Source: Reticulitermes speratus (taxonomy: Eukaryota > Arthropoda > Insecta > Blattodea > Rhinotermitidae). From it: 64,000 nucleotides of DNA. Shown here piece after piece: positions 21,181 to 33,894 of the stretch (positions are counted from its first letter, which is position 1; each line of letters begins with the position of its first letter). The position numbers were made by a program, and so were the translations under genes. Location: the NCBI GenBank assembly GCA_021186555.1, contig JAJKFL010000039.1:42196097-42260096 (forward strand), in the 5' to 3' direction. Below the pieces are notes generated by a model. It made no database searches. It was not told the DNA's origin and saw only the letters and a list, made by a program, of their open reading frames with translations.

Positions 21181-23175
21181 GTGGTCACTATATGTACCGC
21201 CAGTTAAACATTCACAATTCTACGTTCTGCCCACACAGTGTATTTATGTGTTTTGTGTGGATCTCAGAACAAACAGCGATTATTTCACTGTACAACATTA
21301 ACTGACTGGTTTGTATAACTGAGACGGAGTGTGTTTACTGCGCGGTACGGACTGTATTTATGTGTTTTGTGTGGATCTCAGAACAAACAGCGATTATTTC
21401 ACTGTACAGCATTAACTGACTGGTTTGTATAACTGAGACGGAGTGTGTTTACTGCGCGGTACGGACTGTATTTATGTTTTGTGTGGATCTCAGAACAAAC
21501 AGCGATTATTTCACTGTACAACATTAACTGACTGGTTTGTATAACTGAGACGGAGTGTGTTTACTGCGCGGTACGGACTGTATTTATGTGTTTTGTGTGG
21601 ATCTCAGAACAAACAGCGATTATTTCGCTGTACAACATTAACTGACTGGTTTGTATAACTGAGACGGAGTGTGTTTACTGCGCGGTACGGACTGTATTTA
21701 TGTGTTTTGTGTGGATCTCAGAACAAACAGCGATTATTTCACTGTACAACATTAACTGACTGCTTTGTATAACTGAGACGGAGTGTGTTTACTGCGCGGT
21801 ACGGACTGTATTTATGTGTTTTGTGTGGATCTCAGAACAAACAGCGATTATTTCACTGTACAGCATTAACTGACTGGTTTGTATAACTGAGACGTAGTGT
21901 GTTTACTGCGCGGTACGGACTGTATTTATGTGTTTTGTGTGGATCTCAGAACAAACAGCGATTATTTCACTGTACAGCATTAACTGACTGGTTTGTATAA
22001 CTGAGACGGAGTGTGTTTACTGCGCGGTATGGACTGTATTTATGTGTTTTGTGTGGATCTCAGAACAAACAGCGATTATTTCACTGTACAGCATTAACTG
22101 ACTGGTTTGTATAACTGAGACGTAGTGTGTTTACTGCGCGGTACGGACTGTATTTATGTGTTTTGTGTGGATCTCAGAACAAACAGCGATTATTTCACTG
22201 TACAGCATTAACTGACTGGTTTGTATAACTGAGACGGAGTGTGTTTACTGCGCGGTATGGACTGTATTTATGTGTTTTGTGTGGATCTCAGAACAAACAG
22301 CGATTATTTCACTGTACAGCATTAACTGACTGGTTTGTATAACTGAGACGGAGTGTGTTTACTGCGCGGTATGGACTGTATTTATGTGTTTTGTGTGGAT
22401 CTCAGAACAAACAGCGATTATTTCACTGTACAACATTAACTGACTGGTTTGTATAACTGAGACGGAGTGTGCTTACTGCGCGGTACGGACTGTATTTATG
22501 TGTTTTGTGTGGATCTCAGAACAAACAGCGATTATTTCACTGTACAACATTAACTGACTGCTTTGTATAACTGAGACGAAGTGTGTTTACTGCGCGGTAC
22601 GGACTGTATTTATGTGTTCTGTGTGGATCTCAGAACAAACAGCGATTATTTCACTGTACAGCATTAACTGACTGGTTTGTATAACTGAGACGGAGTGTGT
22701 TTACTGCGCGGTACGGACTGTATTTATGTGTTTTGTGTGGATCTCAGAACAAACAGCGATTATTTCACTGTACAACATTAACTGACTGCTTTGTATAACT
22801 GAGACGGAGTGTGTTTACTGCGCGGTACGGACTGTATTTATGTGTTCTGTGTGGATCTCAGAACAAACAGCGATTATTTCACTGTACAACATCAACTGAC
22901 TGGTTTGTATAACTGAGACGGAGTGTGTTTACTGCGCGGTACGGACTGTATTTATGTGTTTTGTGTGGATCTCAGAACAAACAGCGATTATTTCACTGTA
23001 CAGCATTAACTGACTGGTTTGTATAACTGAGACGGAGTGTGTTTACTGCGCGGTACGGACTGTATTTATGTGTTTTGTGTGGATCTCAGAACAAACAGCG
23101 ATTATTTCACTGTACAGCATTAACTGACTGGTTTGTATAACTGAGACGGAGTGTGTTTACTGCGCGGTATGGACT
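21180..23175 (+). repeat. 114-bp minisatellite element, 17 copies
   Basis: The flank CCCAGTGGTCACTATATGTA...CTACGTTCTGCCCACACAGT leads into 114-bp units from 21240. It has the same unit and flank as 180-690 and, inverted, 25745-27270. Confidence 0.95.
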
Positions 23176-23699
23176 GAATCTTTACAAATATTTCAGGTTC
23201 CTATTAGCCTTTAAAAGGTCACTAAACTGCACGTATCAAAACAGTCAACAGTACCTCAGAACCTCCACAATACGATGGCCGTTATGTTTCCGAGAACACC
23301 AAGCGACTGTACATCAAAATTAGTGACTTCTCTTACTTCACGGTACCAAACTCGAAGTTTGGTAAGACACTGTGTTTGTGTCACACAGTTACACAATGAA
23401 TCCAATGCACTCCCACAAATCATCCCTCTTAATATTACTCTCCCATCTCTGTGTAAATCTTCCAATTGCTTTTTTGTCTTCAGGTCCTCCGCCTAACTAT
23501 ATTAATTTTTAAATATATATTGTAACTGTCAGCTTCTGACATCTGCAAGCCGCTTTATACATCATAGAAAGATGTTAAATCTTCAATACTAACTTAGTCA
23601 CGAATCTTTGTTATTGATGCACAAGGTTAAGACGGCGTATCTGGACACTAGACACATCAGTCCCACCACACAGACTAGTGTGTCTATGTCTGTCTTGTA

Positions 23700-24065
23700 C
23701 CACGGACGCCTTACAAGGTCTCACATTAATTCTGCGGACCCCATCCCCAAAATTTTGGCAACTCGCGGACACCGAAGGCACAATTCGGGGTAAAATTTAA
23801 ATTTCGAAATACCACAAACACGAAAAACACTTAAAGTGAAATACATTTTGGTAAGTCAATGTAACAATTTCATTACGGTTTTCCTAGCAATAATGACAAT
23901 AAAATTAAGATTAGAAAAACCTCAACAAGAAACCTCATTTTCTACTGAACAGAATCTACAGTGTGTTTTACCACTGTTACAGATAAACAGATTTCGTACA
24001 ATATTAAAAGTAATCAATACAATTTTTTTCTATGGGTCCGCGAACCACATTTTGAAAACCACTTT
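23700..24065. mobile_element. Possible hAT-like terminal fragment
   Basis: GGGTCCGCGAACCACATTTT at 24036 is the complement of a common hAT-type terminus style (AAAATGTGGTTCGCGGACCC), and CTGCGGACCCCATCCCC at 23735 may be the other end. The open frame inside (23836-24237) matches nothing I know. Confidence 0.3.
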
Positions 24066-24304
24066 ATCAAGGACAGTAAGTTCTGTTCAAACAGGTTTTT
24101 TTTGCCACATAGAAAACCAGCAGCAAAGTGTTTTTATTAGCTACAAAACTGGGTGCGCCTCCACATACAGACGGAGGGGGAAGAACGTCCTCACTGGTCA
24201 TCGAACCTGGTCCGTCCGGTTAGTTATAAGGTGCTAATTTACTTGCCAAAGCCGCCTTAGACCTTGAACTCTACGTAAATTTGGTGAATTATAAAGCAGG
24301 ACAA

Positions 24305-24972
24305 GCACTGTCAGTAACGCTAATATAGCTCTGTCAGCAACGCACCTATAACACTGTCAGTAGCGAAAATATAATACTGTCAGTAGTGCAAATACAGCAC
24401 TGTCAGTAGCGAAAATATAGCACTGTCAGTAGCGCAAATGTAGCACTGTCAGTAGCAAAAATATAGCACTGTACGTAGCGCAAATATAACACTGTCAGTA
24501 GCGCAAATATATCACTGTCAGTACAGCAAAAATAGCACTGTCAGTAGCGCAAATATAGCACTATCAGTAGCGAAAATATAGCACTGTCAGTAGCGCAAAT
24601 ATAGCACTGTCAGTAGCGCAAATATAGCACTGTCAGTACAGCAAAAATAGCACTGTCAGTAGCGCAAATATAGCACTATCAGTAGCGAAAATATAGCACT
24701 GTCAGTAGCGCAAATATAGCACTGTCAGTAGCGCAAATATAGCACTGTCAGTAGCAAAAAATAGCACTGTCAGTAGCCCAAATATAACACTGTCAGTAGC
24801 GCAAATATAGCACTGACAGTAACGAAAATATAGCACTGTCAGTAGCGCAAATATAGCACTGTCAGTAGCAAAAATATAGCACTGTCAGTAACCCAAATAT
24901 AACACTGTCAGTAGCGCAAATATAGCACTGACAGTAACGAAAATATAGCACTGTCAGTAGCGCAAATATAGC
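24305..24972. repeat. 23-bp minisatellite, about 29 copies
   Basis: GCACTGTCAGTAGCGCAAAT plus ATA repeats with small changes; longer blocks (24500-24660 and 24620-24780) recur, showing a higher-order layer. Confidence 0.93.
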
Positions 24973-24974
24973 AC

Positions 24975-25740
24975 TAACAAAGTGGCGAGTGACGCATTGC
25001 TAAAGATGTCGAAGGAAACACACCGCAGACTAACTTCAGACGCTCTTCCGAGACTGAACTGGAGGGACTGAGGAAAACCACAACAATACTGCGCCAAGAC
25101 AGCTGCTTTGCGAGTCGGATTTGCAAACCGGGATGTCTCGAACACGAAGGACTGCAAGGTGTGGCCGAAACAGACATCCTAGTAACGACAGTGTCATCTT
25201 GTCAGTCGCTGATGACTGATGCAGAAGCAGTGTCTCGCGTGGTGAGACAGACGACAGGCAGCGTGTCGTGTCTACAGCGATAGGGCCCAAGGCTACGGCA
25301 CAAAAGCACGTCAACAAACAATTGCTCCCAGTGGGTATACACTTTAGAGTCCTACGAATACACCGCCCTTAACCCACATCGACGTCATCTCACAAAGTAA
25401 CTTGGACAGTGGGGGGGGGGCACTCTCACTTAATTCTTTCCGCCCCTCTTAGAACCACTAGGCAACAATAACCCCTCTTGGGCCACTTAGATACAGAGAG
25501 AGAGAGAGAGAGAGAGAGGCTGGCGAAGTTGACGGACGGACAGATGAACTGGCAGTGGCCAGAGCTTGCAGTCTGCATGCGGATCGAGCGACGTCAGGAC
25601 GTCTGGACGGAAAGGTGAGTCCTTATTGGTACAGATGGCAGTACTGGGCAACTGGTGGTTCCTCGAGGACTCTGCTCCATTCACTGCGTTAATGAACCCT
25701 TTGAAGCCTTAAAATGTGGATATTATATGTAAATACAGCT
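24975..25740. other. No gene recognised
   Basis: Three overlapping minus frames (24954-25317) and one at 25487-25684 have no family signature. There is a poly-G run at about 25412 and the (GA)n at 25493. Confidence 0.55.
25493..25518. repeat. (GA)n microsatellite
   Basis: About 13 uninterrupted GA units. Confidence 0.95.
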
Positions 25741-25744
25741 CGTA

Positions 25745-26720
25745 CCGCGCAGTAAACACACTCCGTCTCAGTTATACAAACCAGTCAGTTAATGCTGTAC
25801 AGTGAAATAATCGCTGTTTGTTCTGAGATCCACACAAAACACATAAATACAGTCCGTACCGCGCAGTAAACACACTCCGTCTCAGCAATACAAACCAGTC
25901 AGTTAATGTTGTACAGTGAAATAATCGCTGTTTGTTCTGAGATCCACACAAAACACATAAATACAGTCCGTACCGCGCAGTAAACACACTCCGTCTCAGT
26001 TATACAAACCAGTCAGTTAATGCTGTACAGTGAAATAATCGCTGTTTGTTCTGAGATCCACACAAAACACATAAATACAGTCCGTACCGCGCAGTAAACA
26101 CACTCCGTCTCAGTTATACAAACCAGTCAGTTAATGCTGTACAGTGAAATAATCGCTGTTTGTTCTGAGATCCACACAAAACACATAAATACAGTCCGTA
26201 CCGCGCAGTAAACACACTCCGTCTCAGTTATACAAACCAGTCAGTTAATGCTGTACAGTGAAATAATCGCTGTTTGTTCTGAGATCCACACAAAACACAT
26301 AAATACAGTCCGTACCGCGCAGTAAACACACTCCGTCTCAGTTATACAAACCAGTCAGTTAATGCTGTACAGTGAAATAATCGCTGTTTGTTCTGAGATC
26401 CACACAAAACACATAAATACAGTCCGTACCGCGCAGTAAACACACTCCGTCTCAGTTATACAAACCAGTCAGTTAATGCTGTACAGTGAAATAATCGCTG
26501 TTTGTTCTGAGATCCACACAAAACACATAAATACAGTCCGTACCGCGCAGTAAACGCACTCCGTCTCAGTTATACAAACTAGTCAGTTAATGTTGTACAG
26601 TGAAATAATCGCTGTTTGTTCTGAGATCCACACAAAACACATAAATACACTGTGTGGGCAGAACGTAGAATTGTTGAATGTTAAACTGGTGGTACATATA
26701 GTAACCACTGGGCTTTAGAG
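25745..26720 (-). repeat. 114-bp minisatellite element, about 8 copies
   Basis: It is the reverse complement of the 114-bp unit, followed by the element flank (complement of CTACGTTCTGCCCACACAG) at 26650-26720. The element is inverted relative to 21180-23175. Confidence 0.93.
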
Positions 26721-26744
26721 GGTTAATATACATTATATATAAAC

Positions 26745-27270
26745 ACAGTCCGTACCGCGCAGTAAACACACTCCGTCTCAGTTATACAAACCAGTCAGTT
26801 AATGCTGTACAGTGAAATAATCGCTGTTTGTTCTGAGATCCACACAAAACACATAAATACAGTCCGTACCGCGCAGTAAACACACTACGTCTCAGTTATA
26901 CAAACCAGTCAGTTAATGTTGTACAGTGAAATAATCGCTGTTTGTTCTGAGATCCACACAAAACACATAAATACAGTCCGTACCGCGCAGTAAACACACT
27001 CCGTCCCAGTTATACAAACCAGTCAGTTAATGCTGTACAGTGAAATAATCGCTGTTTGTTCTGAGATCCACACAAAACACATAAATACAGTCCGTACCGC
27101 GCAGTAAACACACTCCGTCTCAGTTATACAAACCAGTCAGTTAATGTTGTACAGTGAAATAATCGCTGTTTGTTCTGAGATCCACACAAAACACATAAAT
27201 ACACTGTGTTGGCAGAACGTAAAATTGTTGAATGTTAAACTGGTGGTACATATAGTAACCACTGGGCTTT
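26745..27270 (-). repeat. 114-bp minisatellite element, about 4 copies
   Basis: A second minus-oriented element of the same family, again closed by the flank at 27205-27270. The two elements stand head to tail. Confidence 0.93.
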
Positions 27271-28970
27271 AAAGTGTTACTATCTACAATACCTCACATA
27301 ATACGCCCTTTTGACTCAGAACTATGCTATCTTTCGTGTCGATTCCAATTATTCCAGTAGCAATGTTTTACACAGTTTAGACTCTGTAGCCTACCAATTT
27401 CAATTCACGGTATTTTTCACGCTTTCTGCTACACTAATGTTTCTTTTCGCCACTCAAATAAAAGATAACCATACGAATAGGTACCGGGGTTTAAGCGGCC
27501 AAGGCCAAAAGTTTCCAGACGTTTTGTTTGCAGCGGTTTGTTGTAACAGTGCGGTAATGTTGATCAACGAAGCAAATATCAGAACGCTGCATGGCTTATT
27601 GACCTGGTGGTTAACTTTACTTGACAAACGTGATAACAATAGATCACTAGGAATGTCTATAAACACATGAGAAATCAATATAAAACTGGACATTAAGGGA
27701 TGTGTTACTACACTGTGCACTGGCTTCATCTGGCTCAGAACAAGGTACAGTGGCGGCTCCTTAAACACAGTGGCGGCTCCTTGAACACAGTGGCGGCTCC
27801 TGTAAACACGATAATGACTCTTCGGTTTATTCAGGTTACTTATTTTATCTGAAAACTATAGTTTCTCTGCCGTCGCCACGCCGCCACGGATGTGGGCGGT
27901 CGTCTGGATGGGCTATGATAATACTACGAACAAACCGACAGGAATTGGCACTCGAGAGTTGTCATATAAAATAATGACCGTATATCAAACTACGGGAAGT
28001 TCTTCAAAACCTAATTAAACTTCAGTTTCACAACGAGGACCGTGTTGCTATAAACAAGACGGTCTGACACCTGTCGCAGTACTTCAACTGACAGTGTCCA
28101 CGGTAAAGACTACTTACCAAACTTAGAGTATCCGATCTGTATCCCCAAGTTCATTACCGTATTCACCAGAGTGCTCTATTGGACAGTATTGTGAGCCAGA
28201 TAAGCGAAGCGCACACTTCACTTGATTTTAATATTATGTTCCAAACTACGGTTAGCTGTCACGCGTGTCGCTAATCTAATTTACCGGTATTACCTCAGCC
28301 TAACAAATTTTAAAGCACTTAAATATCACCAAAATATATTTAAATACACGTTCTGTAAACACAAAGCCATTCTTCTCAGTAAGAATTCAATTAGCCAGTA
28401 GACGACAAGTGGCTTACAATTGCGCGAAGTTCAAACATTTGGCATCCTCAATGACGGTCAAGACCAAGTACAATGTCAGCACCCAGAGGCTCCTTGCACT
28501 CACAACTAGGACTACATTTTCGCGTTTCGTTTTGCGCCCTTCACACGAAGACTACAATCAGGACACGTCTAATCCTATGCAGCCTTGATTGAATTTAATT
28601 TAGTGTCATTAAATGAACAACCAACTTCCACATTCAAACAAGAAGGGCGTCGCAGAGTGGCGAAGTGTCTCGATAATCGCGGCGTTGTTCGATTTGCAGT
28701 TCTGACATGTCCTTAATCCTGTAAGGACACGTCAACAACCGTAAGAGTCGCGTGCAGTGTTCGTGCGTTTCGTGTAAGCTGCTACACGTTCCGACTTTAC
28801 AGCGAGCATTGAGGGCTTACACTGAGACACAGAAAGTGCCTTTCTATATGTTCTTTCTATGTACAGTGGTATGGGACGACATAAGCAGGCTGGTAAGACG
28901 CAAGAGCACATGCGCACGAAACGCCAGGTGTTTACTGTATGTTTGAAAAAACGTCCACACTTACTGCAGC
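27271..28970. other. No gene recognised
   Basis: A 119-codon plus frame at 27311-27670 and overlapping minus frames show no known motif. ACAGTGGCGGCTCCTT is tandemly repeated three times at 27748-27800. The rest is plain sequence. Confidence 0.5.
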
Positions 28971-28971
28971 T

Positions 28972-29480
28972 TTGAATGTGCTCACAATACAGTAAATGTT
29001 TTTGAAAGAGGTATAACGCTGCCTGGCCGTTCATAGGTGAGCCTAGCAGCGACCACGTCGTGCCGACTGCAGCTATCAATGTGCTCACAATGCAGTAAAT
29101 GTTTTTGAAAGAGTATAAAGCTGCCTGGCCGTTCATAGGTGAGCCTAGCAGCGACCACGTCGTGCCGACTGCAGCTATCAATGTGCTCACAATACAGTAA
29201 ATGTTTTTGAAAGAGGTATAACGCTGCCTGGCCGTTCATAGGTGAGCCTAGCAGCGACCACGTCGTGCCGACTGCAGCTATCAATGTGCTCACAATACAG
29301 TAAATGTTTTTGAAAGAGCTATAAACGCTGCCTGGCCGTTCATAGGTGAGCCTAGCAGCGACCACGTCGTGCCGACTGCAGCTATCAATGTGCTCACAAT
29401 ACAGTAAATGTTTTTGAAAGAGGTATAAAGCTGCCTGGCCGTTCCGATGCGAGCCTAACAGCGACCACGCCGTGCCGACT
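28972..29480. repeat. 103-bp minisatellite, about 5 copies
   Basis: The unit starts TGCAGCTATCAATGTGCTCA and includes GCCTGGCCGTTCATAGGTGA. The left flank (AGGTGTTTACTGT...AAACGTCCA) is shared with the 38.9-kb locus, so both arrays descend from one repeat family. Confidence 0.93.
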
Positions 29481-30750
29481 GCAAGCTGACTCGTCGACTC
29501 CGGAGAACGACCTTGACGTTGGCAGTGGTTTTGCAGAGTGACGATAGACGGATAGCTGTTTATGACTCGTAACCGATGTTATTACAGTCAAAAACACATT
29601 GGGCCAAAGTGCAGTTGTGTCTTGTGCGTGGGAGTTAATATAATTATTTTCTGTTGCGTTGTGCTGTGAAAGTCACAGTCGTTCTCGTGAGTCCAGCATG
29701 ACGTAAAGAGCTAGGGAGCTCGGCTTGCAAGTAATCTGGTCACAGCTACACTTCAGACATCAAAGAATGTTATCCAGTAAGTCAGCAAAGGACAGCCGCG
29801 GTTCCGCTGTCCTGTAAGTAATTGTTACTGTTGACCGGTCTGACCTGTGTACTTAACGGTATGGCCACCTCGTTTGTGGTACAAAGGGAAGAATATTTTA
29901 GAGTATCTGAGCCACTGTCAGCTTCACAAAAGGACTCTGCTCCACCAATTATGCCAGTGATCTTTACCATAAGTGTGACATCGGTAAGATAAAGAGCGAT
30001 CTGTTGCAGATTCCTGTTCCCGCACCGCCATGACTAGGCCGCTCAGCACGCCAGTAGCGACATCAGTATTGCTGCTCGGTACTATGTCACTCGTCAGGGC
30101 CACGACACAAGAGTTACGTAAGTAAGATCTTTGTGGACACAACGAAAGTACTACTGACGTATATTCGGAAGTTCAAGGTTACCACAATTATAACAGAAAT
30201 GCTACGAAATGTCTCACATTTCGCACAGCTATAAAATAGGACCACAATTTAAGAAAATACAAGAAATAGTCTACATCCTTACATTGATGTAGAATTTGAT
30301 TTTGGTGTGACAGCACATAAGACCCGTGGTTTTTGACCTGAGTCATACCAGAGTCTCCATGGATACGACAGATGTAACTATGGTAACGATAAAGCTTGGT
30401 TTGTGAGTGACGTCACACTGGGTTTTACGAGTTGTTACCAGAATATGAATAAAATAGTGGCAGGGTTATAATTGTAAATATTTTGTGATTGACACACTCC
30501 TTTTAAAAGAGAAGGTGGGTTACTGACAGCAGCATCACCAGATGACAGCAGAAGCATATACGAAACTGACATCGAAGATAATCGGTTTACGTTCCTAAGG
30601 TACAGAGCAAACAAAAAATATTGTAAACCATTTGCTAGGATACGAAGGAAACATGTCCCAAGCGAAAAAAAAAAACAGATACTCGAGGTCGATTATTAAA
30701 CTATATTCTTGGCCTGTTTGTAAGCTTTGTCTCAAGTAATGTGGAATTTA
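29480..30750. other. No gene recognised
   Basis: Two overlapping minus frames (29782-29970, 29924-30142) are serine-rich and could be an exon remnant, but I see no family motif or convincing splice pair. Confidence 0.5.
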
Positions 30751-30755
30751 CCGAT

Positions 30756-31007
30756 GCCAGTGGCTGTGCGGTCTTCGGCCGCTCGCTTACTGGGATTGCG
30801 GGTTCGAATCCCACCTAGGGCATGGATGTCTGTCTGTTGTGAGTGTTGTGTGTTGTCAGGTAGAGGTCTCTGCGACGGGCTGGTCACTCGTCCAGATGAG
30901 TCCTACCGAGTGTGGTGTGTCTAAAAGTGTGATCGTGAAGCGTAGAAAAATGAAGCGGCCTAGGCCCCCCAAGGGGCTGTCGAGCCATTGAAAAAAAAAA
31001 AAAAAAC
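30756..31007 (+). mobile_element. tRNA-derived SINE (family 2) with poly(A) tail
   Basis: The head has A-box-like GTGGCTGTGCGGTCTTCGGC and B box GGTTCGAATCC. The body contains GTCACTCGTCCAGATGAGTC and ends in about 18 A. It is not a tRNA gene because the acceptor end does not pair and a body follows. Confidence 0.85.
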
Positions 31008-32100
31008 ATGGAATTTATTATGGATCAGTTTGGCTGGAGCTTGGAACTGCCCAGTAAATGTTAACACAATCGCTGTCAGTGATGTAAATACTGGCACTAG
31101 ACACACATTACCTCCAGACAAGGCGTTCTTTTCTTAACTCCGTAAAGAAGGCCTAACAAGCTTAGAAAGCTTCAGAACTTCGTGATCAACTGAAAAGACG
31201 TGACGCCTTGACCATGACCATCCGGCCGTCTGTGACGCAGTTATCAGAGGCTAAATGGTTTGACGGATTTAATTAAATTCTGCATTGTCGAGGCATCGTT
31301 TAGCGTCGTGACAACAGGGTCAGTCACAGTCACGTTCTGCTTAAAGGCGTCAATGGATGTCTGTCCGTAACTTCCAACATCTGTCCGAGTTGGGTGCGAC
31401 ACCGCAGTTTACGTCAAGCAGTTACCAATTGTCGTCAAAATCTGACGCATTGAGAGACGCTTTACATTCACCGGCGTACCGTGACTCTGCATGACATTCT
31501 GAAAGTCACGATTCAGTGCAGTACGTCACAAAGCCACGCCACTAGCAATGTTATTGCATAAATTTCGCAGAATCATGGCAGAAACAGTCATGCAATCCAC
31601 ACACGCAGTTACATCAACGTTTGCGATTTCCAATGTGGGGTTCAGCAAATGTCCACATTTCGCTTCTCAACAAGTCAAACACGCGAGTATTGTAGAAGTA
31701 CTTCAAAAGGTGGCGCCCATGTTTGCGCTAAGTACTGTGACGTAATAATTTGCAGTCTGAAAATATGTTTTGACAGTAGCTTTACAAAGCAAACTGGGCG
31801 GTACATTAGGCAGGCAATGTCCAGTAAGCAGAACCCTTACGAACATGGCTGTAATTCGGTCACCTTACGGAGGCGTGTCAGTTTCAAAGAAATAAATTAT
31901 ACGCAAATACGGGTTTTGAAAGCAGATTTTCACAGTAACTTCATATGCAAAACTGCTCTATGCACATTTCCAAACATTTTCTCTGCCTTTTGAAATTCGC
32001 AGAGTTAACAAAATTTGTGTGTTTCTCTTATTGTAGATGGTCTCTGTAGCTACATGTTTCGACTTATATCGCCATTACGAGGCTAAAAAAATTCAGCTAT
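31008..32100. other. No gene recognised
   Basis: Two short plus frames (31548-31993) have no signature. The end of the stretch meets the tail of the minus-strand LINE. Confidence 0.55.
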
Positions 32101-32386
32101 GTACATACATACATACTACATACATACATACATACATATACATTCCATGGATCCATAATTTTGTCACAAGACAACAGGATGTGCAATAAGTATCATAACA
32201 TACAAAAATGTACATTGCAAAATGCTTTAAACATTCTATGTACAGTCTTAGACGTCAGTATTATAGGTTAACAGTACTTATAGGAAATTGATGTAAGAGT
32301 AAAAGGAGTGTGCATTTAAGTATCTTCTTAGTGCTGCTTTAAATTGTGCCTTTTCATTCTTAAGATTTTTGATATTACACGGTAAG

Positions 32387-33493
32387 CTATTGAAGATCCT
32401 GATATAGAATAGAATGTACTTGTCTGAAAGCATGATAGGTTGACAATTGGTCTATGAAGATGGTGCTTATTGCTTGTATTGATACTGTGTATTGATGGAT
32501 TTGTTTTAAAGGTTTATTGATTATCAACGAGGAAGTTATTAATGAAAATATATATTGGCATGGAACAGGCAAAATCTCCAGTTTTTTAAATAGACTTCTG
32601 CATGCAGTTCTAGGATGTGCACCGACCGTAATTATGATGATTTTTTTTGTAATGTAAATATCTTCCTGCTGTTGGACGAATTTCCCCAAAAAATTATTCC
32701 GTATTGTACAATCGAGTGAAAATATGCGAAATAATTGACTTGGAGTGTTAATGTTGCTGATGTGGAACATTGACCGTACTGCATAACATGCTGCACTTAA
32801 TTTAGGTATCATTTGATCAATATGACGTTTCCAATTTAGGTGGTTATCAAGATGTAAGCCAAGAAATTTTGAATTTAGTTTTTCTTCTATGTACATATCT
32901 TTATAACCAATAGTCAATGAACATTGTGGTGAATTATTTGTTACAAATTTCATTATATTTGTTTTCTCTATATTTAGGACTAACTTGTTTGCTGAGAACC
33001 ATTCAATCATACTGGAGAGAACTGAGTTTGATATCGTACAAAAATCTTCAAAATTTATGTTACAGATTATGACACTAGTGTCATCAGCAAATAATATTGG
33101 TTCTGACAAGGAATTTATTCTCAGTGGAAGGTCATTGATATAAATTATGAACAATAAGGGCCCTAGAATGGACCCTTGGGGGACTCCATGTTTCATCGTA
33201 CCCCAGCCAGAGGAAAATTTTCGAGTTGAAGTAGGAGATCTTATTTCGACTTTCTGTTGTCTGTTTGTTAAATAGGATCTGAACCAATCTGCCATTACTC
33301 CTTCAATGCCATAGAAATGTAATTTAGATAACAAAATTTCATGATTTACACAGTCAAAGGCCTTCGTTAGTTCACAGAAAATTCCTCCAGCATGTATTTT
33401 TTGGTTAAGAGATTTAAACACACTATCAGTTAGTTTGAATGCCGCCTTTTCTGTAGATATACCTTTCCTAAAACCATGCTGTTCTGGGACCAA
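32387..33493 (-). pseudogene. LINE reverse transcriptase fragment, 368 codons
   Basis: This is the longest genuine coding stretch in the window. It opens PEQHGFRKGISTEKAAF (RT motif 2a region), then has FCELTKAFDCVNHEI (motif A, residues 39-53), HGVPQGSILGPLLF (motif B, 102-115) and FADDTSVI (motif C, 135-142), followed by the LGLHLDNHLNWKRHI thumb region. Motif A normally has the catalytic Asp where this copy has Glu (residue 41), which should cripple catalysis. The upstream frame is interrupted by stops and the minisatellite, so this is a dead copy. The downstream part reads open to near the 3' untranslated region. Confidence 0.88.
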
Positions 33494-33894
33494 TATGTTG
33501 TTAGTGTGTAGATGTTGGCTTAATCTGCTGTGCAGAGCTTTCTCGAATACTTTACAAAAAAACTGTCAATAGCGAAATAGGTCTGTAATTTGTTATATTA
33601 GTTTTGTCTCCTTTCTTATACAGAGGTTTTACAACTGCAATTTTGAGACGATCAGGGAAGATACCTTTATATATTGAATGATTACAAATGAAGGTTAATG
33701 GGTGACTGATATCAGAAGCACAAGTTTTTTAAGATTTTACTATTTATTTCATCATATCCTGAAAATTTTTAGGTTTAAGTAAATGTATTATACTTTTAAT
33801 CTCAGCTTCAGTAATTGGGATTATTTTTATGCTGGGGAAGTTTCCAGGAAAGACTCTTTTAACAACGAGATGGCATCTCCTTTCCAAATTTCTG

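Noticed and set aside
27311-27670. 119-codon plus frame with a possible membrane segment
   Set aside because: It has no family resemblance and no splice or start context, and a comparable frame lies on the other strand; probably chance.
29782-30142. Two overlapping serine-rich minus frames as an exon
   Set aside because: The join would need a frameshift, there is no clear splice pair, and no known domain is visible. Protein search would decide.
30756-30830. tRNA gene with variable arm
   Set aside because: The acceptor arm does not pair and a 170-bp body plus poly(A) follows; it is a SINE.
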